Shown here one piece after another: positions 35,286-44,975 of a DNA stretch of 64,000 bases. The translations under genes were made by a program, and so were the position numbers. How positions within the stretch are numbered: position 1 is the stretch's first letter; each line of letters opens with the position of its first letter. Source of the DNA: CAJCJE01 sp035948315 (GTDB taxonomy: Bacteria > Actinomycetota > Actinomycetes > Mycobacteriales > Pseudonocardiaceae); assembly GCA_035948315.1 (NCBI GenBank), contig DASZJG010000095.1, positions 62,001-126,000 on the forward strand, given 5' to 3'. The notes beneath the pieces were generated by a model. It was not told the DNA's origin and did not search any database. It saw only the letters and a list, made by a program, of their open reading frames with translations.

Positions 35286-35458
35286 GCCATCAGTGTGACA
35301 AGTGGATCGCGCCCGCGTATCCGTCCTGGTGTCGAACCCGCTACGCCCCCGGCGTACATCGCAAGGATGACGCGCCCGGTGATCATTCCAACGCGGTAGC
35401 CGTTTTCGCTCCGACGGCTGACGTGCGCCACGCCGGAATCGGCCTACCGTCAGGGCCC

Positions 35459-36247
35459 ATGCCGAGCCTCGACCGTGCCGCCCTGACCACCGCCCTGCTC
35501 ACCCTGCTCGCCAGGACGACGCCCTACCTGGAGGACGAACTGCTCGGCCTCGCCGATCTGGTCGAACCCGGGGGAGTGTGCGTCGACGTCGGCGCGGCCG
35601 CCGGCATCTACACGCAACTGCTGGCCGAACTCGTCGGCCCGACCGGTCAGGTGCACAGCGTCGAGCCGCTCGCGTTCGCCCATCCGGCCTGGTCCCGGCT
35701 GCTCGGCGCGTACCGGCGCCCGACGGTCACCCGGCACCTGGTCGCGCTCGGCGCGGAGCCGGGGAAAGCGACGATGAGCGTGCCGGCCGGGCGGCACGGG
35801 CTGGTCACCGGGCGCTCGTTCCTTGCGGTGCGCACCGACGGCGTCGGCTCCAACGCCGAGTTCGCCCGCCACGGCGACGTGGACGTCGAGGTGGACACGC
35901 TGGACCGGCTGGTCGGGCGGGCGGGGCTGCGCAGGCTCGACTTCGTCAAGATCGACGTGGAGGGCGGTGAGCTCGCGGTCCTGAGGGGTGGCCGCGACAC
36001 CATCGACGCCTTCCGGCCAACCCTGCTGCTGGAGATCGAGCAGCGGCACATCACCCGCTACCGGCACGCCGCGGCCGACGTGGTCGGCGAACTGACCCGG
36101 CGCGGCTACACCATGGCCACCTGGCACCACGGCTGGCAGCCGACCGAGAGCGTGTGCGCGCACAGTCGCAACTACCTGTTCCTGCCGCCGAAAGCCGCCC
36201 CGGCCCTCCCGAAGCAGCGCGCGGAGCAGGTCAGCGGCCTGCGCTGA
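35459..36247 (+). CDS. FkbM-family methyltransferase
   Basis: A 262-aa SAM-dependent methyltransferase. Motif I VCVDVGAAAGIYTQLLAE at about 39-56, then VHSVEPL (acidic residue for ribose) and the FkbM hallmark 'LDFVKIDVEGGELAVLRGG' with 'LLLEIEQRH'. FkbM enzymes O-methylate sugars, polyketides or lipids; the substrate here is unknown. ATG 35459 is preferred over an upstream ATG at 35423. Its last 17 bp overlap the 3' end of the convergent SARP gene. Confidence 0.9.
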   Translation: MPSLDRAALTTALLTLLARTTPYLEDELLGLADLVEPGGVCVDVGAAAGIYTQLLAELVGPTGQVHSVEPLAFAHPAWSRLLGAYRRPTVTRHLVALGAEPGKATMSVPAGRHGLVTGRSFLAVRTDGVGSNAEFARHGDVDVEVDTLDRLVGRAGLRRLDFVKIDVEGGELAVLRGGRDTIDAFRPTLLLEIEQRHITRYRHAAADVVGELTRRGYTMATWHHGWQPTESVCAHSRNYLFLPPKAAPALPKQRAEQVSGLR

Positions 36248-39044
36248 CCTGGGCCAGCCGGGCGCGGATCGTGGCCGCGTCCGGATGCCCGAGCTGCTCC
36301 AGGATGTCCGCGGCCAGCTCCGCCGTGGCGCGGGCCTGCTCGGCGTCGCCGAGCGCGAGCCGAGCATCGCCGATGTGCAGCAACGTGTCCGCCTCCAGCG
36401 CCCGGTCGCCGACCTGCCGGTAGATCCGCAAAGCCGTGTCGTAGCAACCGATCGCCTCGTGGTACTGGCCGAGATGGTGGTGGGCGTAGCCGATGCTGTC
36501 CCAGTCGGCGGCGGTGCCGTTGTCGTCGCCGAGCTTGGTGTGCAGGATCAGCGCCTCCTGGCAGCGCGTCAGCGCCAACTGGTAGTCGCCGCGCAGGATG
36601 TGCGTCCAGCCGATCTCGTTGTAGACCCCGGCCTGGCTCGCCTCGTCCTCGATCCGCCGGTAGACCTCCAGCGCGGGCTCGTAGTGCGCGAGCGCGGTGT
36701 CGTGCCGCTCCAACCGGTTCGCCAGAAAGGCCAGCAGCCGATGGGTTTCCGCCACGCCGTGCGGATCGTCCAACTCGGTGAACATGCTCAGCGCGCGGCT
36801 GAGGTTCTCCTGTCCCGGCACGTAGTCGCCGAGCCTGCCCTGCGTGAAACCCAAGGCGCGCAACGCGGACGCGACCCCGTTGCGCGCACCGTCCCGTCGC
36901 GCCGCCGCCAGCGCGACCGCCTGGATGACCAACTGGTCCTGCCAGCGGCCCTGCCGGTCGAGATAGCGGTCCATCACATTGGCCAGCTGCCAGGACTGGG
37001 TGTCGAACCCGCGCCGCGCCGCCGCCTCGATCAGCGTGATCAGCACGGTCCGCTCGCCGCTCAGCCACGCCTCGGCCTGCTGGCCGTCGGCGAACTCCAG
37101 CACGTTCGCGCCGGCCAGCGGCGCCGGCAGCGCGGCCCGCACCCGGTGCGGCGACATGGCGCGCAGGGCGGCCTGCGCGGAGTGCAGGTAGTGGTCGAGC
37201 ATGCGCAGCGTCGCCGACCGGACCAGTTCCGCGTCCTCCTCGGCGGCGAGTTCCGCGGCATACGTGCGCAGCAGGTCGTGCTGGCTGAACCGGCCGGGCA
37301 CGTATTCGGCGACCAGGTGCGCGTAGCTCAACTCGTTGAGCACCAGCCGCGCGTTGCGCACCGGCATTCCGGTCAGCGCCGCCGCGACCGGTGGCGCGAA
37401 GTCCGGGCCGGGATGCACGCCGAGCAGCAGGAACAGCTGGCCTGCCGCGGGCGTGACCGCGCGCAGGGACCAGGAGAACACCGAGCGGGTGTCGCTGGCC
37501 GGGTCGACGTCGGCGAACGAGTCCAGGCTGCCGGAGTTGAACCGCAGCTCGTCGGCGATCGCGGCGAGCGGGAAACCGGGCCGGATCGCCGCGCGCGCGG
37601 CCACGATGGCCAGCGCCAGCGGCAGCCCGCCGCTGCTGGCGATGATCTCGTCCACCGCGACCGGCTCCCTGGCCAGCCGCTCCGCGTCCAGCCGCGCCGC
37701 GAGGAACACCCGCGACTGCGCCGGAGTGAGCGTGTCCAGCGGCAGAAAGTGCGCGCCCGCGGACGTGACCAGGCCGAAAAGCCGGTTGCGACTGGTGATG
37801 ATGACCATGCTGCCCGGCCCGTTCGGCAGCAGCGGCCGGACCTGGTCGGCATCGCGCGCGTTGTCCAGCAGGATCAGCATGCGCCGCCCGTGCAGCATGT
37901 TGCGATACGCCTCGGCCGCCGCGATCGGGCTGGCCGGGATCCGCTCCGGCGCCACGCCCTGCGTCTCCAGCAGCTGTCGGATGGCGTCCTGCGGCTCGAT
38001 CACCGTGCCGGCCCGGTCGAACCCGCGCAGGTTCAGGAACAGCTGGCCGTCCGGGAAATGCCGGGCCACGTGGTGCGCGAGCCGTACCGCGAGCGTCGAC
38101 TTGCCAACGCCTGCCATGCCGGACACCACCGTGACCACCGTGTCCGGCAGCCCGGCGGCGTCGTGCGGCTCGACCAGCGCGGCGAGCCGGGCCAGTTCCG
38201 TGTCACGGCCGGTGAAGATCGGCAGATCGGCGGGCAGCTGGGCGGGTCTGCGCAGGCGCGGCGGTTCGGCGGGTGCCGGCGCGCTGGTGATCCGCTCGTG
38301 GGCGGCGCGCAGCTCGGGGCCCGGATCGATGCCCAGGTCCTCGGCCAGGCGGGTGCGCACCGACCGGTACACCTCGATCGCGTCGGCCTGCCGACCGCTC
38401 GCCGCGAGCACCTGGATCAGCCGCGCCTGCAACGCCTCGTCGTAGGGCGCGTGCCGGGCCACCTCGTGCAGCACCGTGCTCACCGACTCGGGCGTGCCGG
38501 CGCGCAACGCCACCTCGGCGGCGGCCTGCGCGGCCAGCGCGTACTCGCGCTCCACCGTGCCGAACAGCGGATGCGCCCTGGTCACGTCGGCGATGCCGGC
38601 CGCGACCGGCCCCTGTCGCAACGCCAGCGCGCGCACGTACGTTTCGGTCGCCCCGGCCAGGTCGCCCTGCTGCGCGGCCTGCTCGGCGCGACCGGTCAGG
38701 TCGCGGAACTCCAGCAGGTCGAGCATGGTCGTCTCAAGCACCAGCCGGTACCCGCCCGACCCGCGCACCAGCAGATCGCCCGCGGTTCGGGTGGACAGGC
38801 TCGGGTCGATCAGCCTGCGCAGCAGGCCGACGTGCCGCTGGATGATGTTGACCGCGCCGTCCGGCGGGTCCTGTCCCCACAACGCGCCGACCAGCTCGCT
38901 GAGCACCACCGGCTGACCGGCGTTGATCAGCAGCATCGCCAGCAGGGCGCGCCTGGTCGGTGAGCCGAGTTCGACCTCGACGCCCTCCCGCCAGGCCCGC
39001 ACCGGACCCAACACCGTGAATCGAACCGTGCCGTCGGCACGCAT
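36231..39044 (-). CDS. AfsR/SARP-family regulator: winged helix-BTAD-NB-ARC-TPR
   Basis: A 937-aa regulator with the full AfsR layout: winged helix (residues about 5-95, VRFTVLGPVRAWREG, then INAGQPVVLSELVGALWG), BTAD (about 100-250, ending LAEDLGIDPGPELRAAHERI), NB-ARC (Walker A GMAGVGKS at about 305-312, Walker B MLILLDN, sensor VIITSR, GLPLAL) and C-terminal TPRs (about 690-930, including 'TAADWDSIGYAHHHLGQY'). ATG at 39044 was chosen because GGGGAAG precedes it; an upstream ATG at 39149 has no ribosome-binding site. It probably activates a secondary-metabolite or secretome regulon; the target is not evident. Confidence 0.9.
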   Translation of the reverse strand: MRADGTVRFTVLGPVRAWREGVEVELGSPTRRALLAMLLINAGQPVVLSELVGALWGQDPPDGAVNIIQRHVGLLRRLIDPSLSTRTAGDLLVRGSGGYRLVLETTMLDLLEFRDLTGRAEQAAQQGDLAGATETYVRALALRQGPVAAGIADVTRAHPLFGTVEREYALAAQAAAEVALRAGTPESVSTVLHEVARHAPYDEALQARLIQVLAASGRQADAIEVYRSVRTRLAEDLGIDPGPELRAAHERITSAPAPAEPPRLRRPAQLPADLPIFTGRDTELARLAALVEPHDAAGLPDTVVTVVSGMAGVGKSTLAVRLAHHVARHFPDGQLFLNLRGFDRAGTVIEPQDAIRQLLETQGVAPERIPASPIAAAEAYRNMLHGRRMLILLDNARDADQVRPLLPNGPGSMVIITSRNRLFGLVTSAGAHFLPLDTLTPAQSRVFLAARLDAERLAREPVAVDEIIASSGGLPLALAIVAARAAIRPGFPLAAIADELRFNSGSLDSFADVDPASDTRSVFSWSLRAVTPAAGQLFLLLGVHPGPDFAPPVAAALTGMPVRNARLVLNELSYAHLVAEYVPGRFSQHDLLRTYAAELAAEEDAELVRSATLRMLDHYLHSAQAALRAMSPHRVRAALPAPLAGANVLEFADGQQAEAWLSGERTVLITLIEAAARRGFDTQSWQLANVMDRYLDRQGRWQDQLVIQAVALAAARRDGARNGVASALRALGFTQGRLGDYVPGQENLSRALSMFTELDDPHGVAETHRLLAFLANRLERHDTALAHYEPALEVYRRIEDEASQAGVYNEIGWTHILRGDYQLALTRCQEALILHTKLGDDNGTAADWDSIGYAHHHLGQYHEAIGCYDTALRIYRQVGDRALEADTLLHIGDARLALGDAEQARATAELAADILEQLGHPDAATIRARLAQVSAGR

Positions 39045-39312
39045 CCGTTGCTTCCCCGCCAAGAGCACACTCCGGATCGCCGCGTCGAGGGCGGCGTATT
39101 CCCCGCCGATACCCACCCGCCCCGACCGAAGGGCACAGGCTACCCGCATGAAACTTTCAGGCGCACCAGTCCCGCGCGGACCCGACTCGGCCCAGCTCAG
39201 CGGCCTCGGGTGCGCGATGGTGCCGAGCGCGCTGTAACGAACGGTTTACCGACCGGCGCCGCGCTGCCTAGCGTCGATCACATTCCTGCCTCCCGCACGG
39301 AAAGGTCCGCAT

Positions 39313-40494
39313 GTGCTGAACCATCCGTTACGCACCGCAGGCGCGCTGCTGCTGGCCGGCGCCGCCGCGCTCGTCCTCGCCTCGGCCCCGCCCGCCGTCG
39401 CCGCCCCGGCCAGCACCGACTGCTCGCCCAACGGCAGCACGTCGATCGAGAACAACGCCTACATCATCCAGGACAACGAGTGGAACTCCACCGCCCAGCA
39501 GTGCATCACCTACAACGGCGGCACGTCCTGGACGGTCAGCACCGCCAACTTCACCCCGCCCGGCGGTGGCGCGCCGAACACCTATCCCTCCATCTACCAG
39601 GGCTGCCACTGGGGTTCCTGCACCACCGGCAGCAGCCTGCCCATCCAGGTCAGCAACCTGGGCAGCGCGAGCACCTCGTGGAGCACCAGCCAACCGGGCA
39701 GCGGCGCCTATGACGTCGCCTACGACATCTGGTTCAACTCCACGCCCACCACCGGCGGCCAGCCGGATGGCACCGAGCTGATGATCTGGCTCAACAGCAG
39801 GGGTGGCGTGTCGCCGTTCGGCCAGCAGACCGGAACCTCCACAGTGGACGGATTCAACTGGAACGTGTGGACCGGCCAGCAGACGTCCTGGAAGATCATT
39901 TCCTACGTGCTCAACCCGGGCGGCACCTCGTTCACCAACCTGGATCTCAAGGCGATCATCTCCGACGCCGAGAACCGCGGCTCGATCAATCCGGCGAACT
40001 ACCTGATCGACGTGGAGGCCGGGTTCGAGATCTGGCAGGGCGGCCAGGGCCTGGCCACCAACAGCTTCTCGGTCGCGGCGAGCGCGGGCTCGGGCGGCGG
40101 CAACCCGCCGCCGGGCAGCACCGGTCCGATCACCGGCTACGCCGGCCTGTGCGTCGATGACCGCGCGGCCAGCACCGCCAACTACAACCCGGTGCAGGTC
40201 TACACCTGCAACGGTACGAACGCGCAACAGTGGACCGTGGCCAACGGCACCGTGCAGGCGCTCGGCAAATGCCTGGACGTGGACGCGGGCGGCACCGCGA
40301 ACGGCACCGCGGTCGACCTCTACGACTGCAACGGCACCGGTGCGCAGACCTGGCAGCCGCAGAGCAACGGCGAACTGGTCAACCCGCAGTCCGGCAAGTG
40401 TCTTGACGACCCGAACTCGTCGACGTCGCCGGGTACCCAGTTGCAGATCTGGGCCTGCGGCGACGGCGCCAACCAGCAGTGGCAGGTGCCCTGA
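39313..40494 (+). CDS. secreted GH12 endoglucanase with C-terminal ricin-type CBM13
   Basis: A 393-aa exported enzyme. Signal peptide to about residue 31 (AVAAPA). The GH12 domain (about 35-255) has the nucleophile E155 in DGTELMIWLN and the acid/base E239 in VEAGFEIWQGG. A Gly/Pro linker (258-272) joins a ricin-type beta-trefoil (275-393) with QxW repeats (NAQQW, GAQTW, NQQW). It cleaves cellulose or related beta-1,4-glucans. GTG 39313 with GGAAAGG upstream. Leucine 6 is TTA (39328-39330). The convergent LacI gene next to it may be its repressor. Confidence 0.93.
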   Translation: MLNHPLRTAGALLLAGAAALVLASAPPAVAAPASTDCSPNGSTSIENNAYIIQDNEWNSTAQQCITYNGGTSWTVSTANFTPPGGGAPNTYPSIYQGCHWGSCTTGSSLPIQVSNLGSASTSWSTSQPGSGAYDVAYDIWFNSTPTTGGQPDGTELMIWLNSRGGVSPFGQQTGTSTVDGFNWNVWTGQQTSWKIISYVLNPGGTSFTNLDLKAIISDAENRGSINPANYLIDVEAGFEIWQGGQGLATNSFSVAASAGSGGGNPPPGSTGPITGYAGLCVDDRAASTANYNPVQVYTCNGTNAQQWTVANGTVQALGKCLDVDAGGTANGTAVDLYDCNGTGAQTWQPQSNGELVNPQSGKCLDDPNSSTSPGTQLQIWACGDGANQQWQVP

Positions 40495-41514
40495 TCACCC
40501 GGATTCCCGTAGCACCAGCGTGGTCGGCATGATCACCCGCGCGGGCGGACCGTCCGGTTGGAACAGTCCGGCGACCGCCCGCGCGCCCATGTCCTCCACT
40601 GGCTGCCGCACCGTGCTCAGCGACGGCGTGGTGCGTCTGGCCAGGGCGGCGTCGTCGAACCCCAGCACGGCAACGTCGTCCGGCACCCGGATTCCGCGCC
40701 CGCGCAACGCCCGCAGCGCGCCGAGCGCCATCAGGTCGGACGCGGCGAACACCGCGTCGAGGCCGGGGCACCGGTCCAGTAGGCGCAGCATGGCGTGCTC
40801 GCCGGAGGATGCGGTGAAATCCGCCCTGCCCACCAGTTCCGGCCGGTCCCGCTCGGCGACCGCGCGCCGATAGCCGCTCAGCCGGTCGCCCGCGACGATC
40901 ATGTCGCGCGGCCCGGCGATGGTCGCGATCGCGCGCCTGCCGGCGTCGGCGAGATGGCGCACCGCGCGCAGCGCGCCGCCCTCGTTGTCCGCGTCGACGT
41001 AGGCGAGGTCGCGCGCGTTCGGCGGTCTGCCGACGCAGGCCACTGGCACGCCCGAGGCGCGGACCAGGTGCGCGGGTGTGTCGTCGTCGCGCAGCCCGAC
41101 CAGGACCACGCCGTCCACGTGCCCGCCGCACAGGAAGCGCAGCAGCGAGTCGCGCGGGGAGCGGCGCAGCGCGGTCAGCACGACGAGTTCCTGGCCGGCC
41201 CGCACCGCCTCGCGTTCCGCGCCGAGCAGCACCCGCGCGTAGAACGAGTCGGCCTGGTAGTGGCGCATGTCGTCGAACACGACGACGGACACCGCGCCGC
41301 TGCCGCGGGCCCCGCCCGGCGCCCGCTGCCGCACGTAGCCGAGTTCGCGCACGGCCTGGTGCACGCGGCTGGACGTGTCGCCGCTGACCGGGGCCGAGCC
41401 GTTCAGCACCCGCGACGCGGTCGCCGCGGACACCCCGGCTCGGCGGGCGACCGCGGCCAGGGTCGGCCGGGCCTGCTCGACGGTCGATGCGCAGGCGTCA
41501 TCGCGTGCCTTCAT
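40495..41514 (-). CDS. LacI-family transcriptional regulator
   Basis: A 339-aa LacI/GalR repressor. HTH and hinge: TLAAVARRAGVSAATASRVLNGSAPVSG, followed by the YVRQRAPGG loop and a periplasmic-binding-protein-like sensor domain (VVVFDDMRHYQADSFYARVLLGAE..., DAVFAASDLMALGALRAL, PDDVAVLGFDDAALAR). The ATG at 41512-41514 has an AAGGAG site 6 bases upstream. It lies tail to tail with the GH12 gene (stops adjacent), so control of cellulose degradation is plausible but the usual TGGGAGCGCTCCCA-type operator is not present nearby. Confidence 0.9.
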   Translation of the reverse strand: MKARDDACASTVEQARPTLAAVARRAGVSAATASRVLNGSAPVSGDTSSRVHQAVRELGYVRQRAPGGARGSGAVSVVVFDDMRHYQADSFYARVLLGAEREAVRAGQELVVLTALRRSPRDSLLRFLCGGHVDGVVLVGLRDDDTPAHLVRASGVPVACVGRPPNARDLAYVDADNEGGALRAVRHLADAGRRAIATIAGPRDMIVAGDRLSGYRRAVAERDRPELVGRADFTASSGEHAMLRLLDRCPGLDAVFAASDLMALGALRALRGRGIRVPDDVAVLGFDDAALARRTTPSLSTVRQPVEDMGARAVAGLFQPDGPPARVIMPTTLVLRESG

Positions 41515-41588
41515 TGGCACTCCTTCGCAGCCACCGATCCGCCTGTGCGCAGAGTCGAACATCACCTCCGCCCTGTCAAGGCCCGACG

Positions 41589-41605
41589 TGTTATCATTGA
41601 TTACA
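41589..41605. promoter_or_regulatory. quasi-palindrome overlapping the SDR start codon
   Basis: TGTTATCATTGATTACA is an imperfect dyad (14 of 17 symmetrical positions) that ends on the A of the SDR ATG. It lies in the 90-bp divergent gap between the LacI gene and the SDR gene and could be an operator. Confidence 0.35.
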
Positions 41606-42348
41606 TGAACACGACATCACCGATACGCGTCGCCATCGTCACCGGCTCGTCCCGAGGCATCGGCCGGGAGGTCGCGCTGCGGCTGGCCGACGAGGGCCAC
41701 GCCGTCGTCGTCAACTACGCCGGCAACGCCGACCTCGCCGAGGAGGTCGTGCGGACGATCGCCGACAAGGGCGGCCAGGCCATCGCGGTGCGGGCCGACG
41801 TCGCGGACGAGGTCGCGGTGGCGGCCATGTTCGATGCGGCCGAGCAGCACTTCGGCGGCATCGACGTGGTGGTCAACTCGGCAGGCCGGATGGTCCTGGG
41901 ACCGCTCGCCGAGCTCGATCTCGACGCGGTCGACGCCATGCACCGGACCAACATCCGCGGCACCTTCGTCGTCGACCAGCAGGCCGCCCGGCGCGTTCGG
42001 GACGGTGGCGCGATCATCAACTTCTCCACCTCGGTGACCCGCACCTCGTTCCCGAACTACTCCGCCTACGTGGCCAGCAAGGCCGCCGTCGAGGGCATCA
42101 CCCTGATCCTGGCCCGCGAACTGCGTGGCCGGAACATCACCGTGAACTCGGTCGCCCCCGGCCCGACCGCCACGGATCTGTTTCTCAACGGCAAGAGCCA
42201 GGACGAGATCGACCGACTGGCCAACGCGGTGCCGCTGGAGCGCCTCGGCATGCCGTCCGACATCGCCGAACTGGTGAACTTCCTGGCGAGTCCGGCCGGT
42301 CACTGGGTCAACGGCCAGGACATCAAGGTGAACGGCGGCCTCGTCTGA
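41605..42348 (+). CDS. SDR-family oxidoreductase
   Basis: A 247-aa classical short-chain dehydrogenase. Cofactor motif TGSSRGIG (14-21), NSAGR (NNAG-like), catalytic Ser in FSTSVTRT and YVASK (Tyr and Lys), and the C-terminal ASPAGHWVNGQDIKVNGG. Basic Arg after the glycine motif suggests NADP(H). It is divergent from the LacI gene. No Shine-Dalgarno sequence precedes ATG 41605, so it may be leaderless. Confidence 0.9.
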   Translation: MNTTSPIRVAIVTGSSRGIGREVALRLADEGHAVVVNYAGNADLAEEVVRTIADKGGQAIAVRADVADEVAVAAMFDAAEQHFGGIDVVVNSAGRMVLGPLAELDLDAVDAMHRTNIRGTFVVDQQAARRVRDGGAIINFSTSVTRTSFPNYSAYVASKAAVEGITLILARELRGRNITVNSVAPGPTATDLFLNGKSQDEIDRLANAVPLERLGMPSDIAELVNFLASPAGHWVNGQDIKVNGGLV

Positions 42349-42424
42349 CCGCGAGCCGGTGCGACGCTCGCCGCGCCCGACTGGTATGCCAGACGGGATG
42401 TTTTCGCGGCGAGGGGAGTTCACG

Positions 42425-44029
42425 TTGGTTCGGCGCACGGCGCTGTTGGTCGCGGTGATCGGTCTGCTCGCCGCCTGTACGGCGACCACCCCCACCGCGA
42501 CGAAACCCACCGCACCGCCGAAACCGCCGACCAGCACCACGACTCCGCTGCCACCGGCCACGGTCACGCCCGATCCCGGCCAGGTCGCCACGCTCACCTC
42601 GGTGTTGCAGGACATGAGCCAGCACTACCTGGCCATGCGGCTGATCCCGGGCGCGCAGGACGTCATCGACTACGACCTCGGCGACCTGTGGCGCCAGGGC
42701 ATCGACGGCGCCGGCAGCACTGTCGCGCTGGTCGAGGGCTGGAACGCGCCGAACCTGACCGGCGATCTCGCCGGCTTCGACAACCGGCTCGGCCTGCCCG
42801 CGCCGGACATCCAGACGATCTACCCGGCCGGCGCGCTGCCCGCGCAGTGCCCGGCCGGCATGCTCGCGCTGGGCTCCTACGGCTCGTGCAGCGGCTGGGC
42901 GGGCGAACTCGAACTCGACGTCGCGTCGGTGCACCTGATCGCGCCCTACGCCAAGATCCTGCTGGTCATCACGCCGCCGGACACCGAGGTCACCGACGAC
43001 GCGGCCAGCCAGGTCGCACCGCCGGAAATGATGACGGGCGTCGAGTACGTGGCAACGCACCACCTCGCGGACGTGATCTCGATCAGCGACAACACCGGCG
43101 AGGCAACGTTCAGCCACGGCAAACCGGAGATCACCGCGCAGGACCCGGCCGAACTCACCGCGGCCGCGAACGGCGTGCCGGTGCTGGTCGGCACCGGAGA
43201 CTGTGGCGTCGTGCAGAACCTGGCGACCGCGAGCAGCCAGTGCGGCAACACCACCACGCAGCCCGACACCGCCGCCTGGGACGACTCGCCCTGGGTGACC
43301 GCGGTCGGCGGCAGCGTGCCCGAGCTGTCCCAGACCGGCGCGAAACTCGGGCCGGACCAGGTCTGGGCGATGGGCAGTTCGGCGGAAGGCGCTGGCACCT
43401 CGACCGTGTACCAGCGGCCCGCCTACCAGCGCGGCGTGGTCAGCGGGCCGATGCGCGCCGTTCCGGACATCACCATGGACGCGACGGGCGGCACGTCCGA
43501 GTCGACCCCGCTGTTCGCGGGCGTGCTCGCGCTCGCCGCGCAGCTCAACCACGCCCCGGTCGGCCCGATCAACAACGCGCTCTACCAGGTACTCGGACCG
43601 AAAGGCGCCCAGGACGGCATCACCGACATCGTCACCGGCAGCAACTCGGTGCCGAAGGCCCCGGGCCTGTCCGCCGCGCCCGGCTTCGACCCGGCCACCG
43701 GCTGGGGCACCATCGACGCGGCCACCTTCGTGCCCGCCCTGGTCAACGCGGTCCGCGCGCAGCGCGCCCCGAACATCCCCAGCCAACAGGCCGCCGCCGC
43801 GCTCGCCGCGCTGCGCGGCGACATCCACGTCACCAACTCGCGGGTCACCGCGACCGGCTTCCTGCCCGGCCATCCGGTGCACCTGGCCGTCGACGGCAAG
43901 CAGATCGCCACCGTCACCGCGGACGGCAACGGCGACATCGGCTATCAGTTCGACCCCGCGCCCGGCCGGCACCTGCTGACCGCGCAGAGCATGCTGCTCG
44001 ACCAGCAGACGCCGTTCACGACCAGGTAG
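42425..44029 (+). CDS. S53-like protease lipoprotein
   Basis: A 534-aa protein starting at TTG 42425, chosen because GGGGAG (42413-42418) is correctly spaced and the codon begins a perfect lipoprotein signal (VRRTALLVAVIGLLAAC, lipid-modified C18). A Pro/Thr linker follows. The catalytic domain resembles the S53 enzyme at 17257: E161 and D165 in GWAGELELD, D259 in GTGDCG, S358 in GTSESTPLFAG. Unlike the other enzyme it is anchored to the membrane. A short C-terminal beta domain (about 450-534) is present. It shares no operon partner. Confidence 0.8.
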   Translation: MVRRTALLVAVIGLLAACTATTPTATKPTAPPKPPTSTTTPLPPATVTPDPGQVATLTSVLQDMSQHYLAMRLIPGAQDVIDYDLGDLWRQGIDGAGSTVALVEGWNAPNLTGDLAGFDNRLGLPAPDIQTIYPAGALPAQCPAGMLALGSYGSCSGWAGELELDVASVHLIAPYAKILLVITPPDTEVTDDAASQVAPPEMMTGVEYVATHHLADVISISDNTGEATFSHGKPEITAQDPAELTAAANGVPVLVGTGDCGVVQNLATASSQCGNTTTQPDTAAWDDSPWVTAVGGSVPELSQTGAKLGPDQVWAMGSSAEGAGTSTVYQRPAYQRGVVSGPMRAVPDITMDATGGTSESTPLFAGVLALAAQLNHAPVGPINNALYQVLGPKGAQDGITDIVTGSNSVPKAPGLSAAPGFDPATGWGTIDAATFVPALVNAVRAQRAPNIPSQQAAAALAALRGDIHVTNSRVTATGFLPGHPVHLAVDGKQIATVTADGNGDIGYQFDPAPGRHLLTAQSMLLDQQTPFTTR

Positions 44030-44037
44030 TTCAGGCA

Positions 44038-44895
44038 CTACTGGCGCGTGAAGGCCGCCACGTTCGCCTCGACCCACTGCGCGAACGACCGTGCCGGCCG
44101 ACCCAGGATCGCCGCGACCTCCGGGCTGACCACGGCAGGCCCCGTCGAGTACTCCGCCTGCATGTCCAGCAGTGCCCGCGCGAAACCGATCGGCAACCCG
44201 ATGCCGACCAGGTGCTGTTCGGCGATCGCGCGCGGCACCCGCTCGACGCGCAGTTCCCGGCCGAGCGCGGCGCCGATGATGCCGATCATCTCCGCCTGCG
44301 TCAGCGAGGCGGGCCCGGTCAGCTCGACCCGCCTGCCCAGCAGCGTGTCCGTGCGCAGCGCGAGCGCGGCCACCTCGGCCAGGTCGTCCTCGTCGAGCGG
44401 CGCCCAGGCCGCGTCCGGATACGGCATCCGCACCACGTCACCGCCGCGCACCGGCTCCGCCCACAGGCCGATCGCGTTGGTCGCGAACATCCCGGGCCGC
44501 AGGCTCACCCAGTCCAGCCCCGAGTCGACCATCGCAGCCTCGATCTCGCGGTTGTAGTCGCCGCGATAGCGGGAGGGCTGCTTGTCCAGGTCGTCGGCGA
44601 TGTTGATGGCGGACAGCGCGACCGCCTTGCGCACGCCCCGCTCCCGTGCGGTCGCCAGCAACTCCGGTCCCGCGACGCCGACCGCGCGCGAGTTCAGGAA
44701 TACCGCGTGCGCGCCGTCGAACGCATGCGCGATGGTGGTCGGCCGGCTCGGATCGCCCGCCACCGCCTCCACCGTGTCGGGCAGGTCGGCGGTTGCCGGG
44801 TCGCGGGTGATGGCCCGGACCTTCTCACCCGCCTCGGCCAGCGAGCGCACCACGCGCCTGCCGATCAGCCCGGTCGCTCCGGTGATCACGATCAT
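44038..44895 (-). CDS. NmrA-like NAD(P)-binding protein / epimerase
   Basis: A 285-aa Rossmann protein: MIVITGATGLIGRRVVRSLAEAG at the N-terminus, RDP after strand 2, and an NmrA-type C-terminus (LTQAEMIGIIGAALGRE). It lacks the YxxxK pair of active SDRs, so it may sense or bind NAD(P)(H). The start at 44893-44895 follows GGGGAA. It is divergent from an ECF41-like sigma factor and has an ECF41-type promoter in front; oxidoreductase/epimerase genes are typical partners of this sigma group. Confidence 0.88.
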   Translation of the reverse strand: MIVITGATGLIGRRVVRSLAEAGEKVRAITRDPATADLPDTVEAVAGDPSRPTTIAHAFDGAHAVFLNSRAVGVAGPELLATARERGVRKAVALSAINIADDLDKQPSRYRGDYNREIEAAMVDSGLDWVSLRPGMFATNAIGLWAEPVRGGDVVRMPYPDAAWAPLDEDDLAEVAALALRTDTLLGRRVELTGPASLTQAEMIGIIGAALGRELRVERVPRAIAEQHLVGIGLPIGFARALLDMQAEYSTGPAVVSPEVAAILGRPARSFAQWVEANVAAFTRQ

Positions 44896-44938
44896 GTCGG
44901 TTCCCCGTTCAGGTCGTCGAATTCCTTGACCAGAACAG

Positions 44939-44966
44939 GACGGCGCGACCACCCGAAAAAGTGACA
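44939..44966 (-). promoter_or_regulatory. ECF41-type promoter for the NmrA-like gene
   Basis: On the minus strand: -35 TGTCAC (complement of 44961-44966), 18-bp spacer, -10 CGTC (complement of 44939-44942). This matches the TGTCACA/CGTC promoter described for ECF41 sigma factors. The two -35 elements of this divergent pair form a 12-bp inverted repeat (GAAAAAGTGACA 44955-44966, TGTCACTTTTTC 44976-44987). Confidence 0.7.
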
Positions 44967-44975
44967 ACCCGCCGC

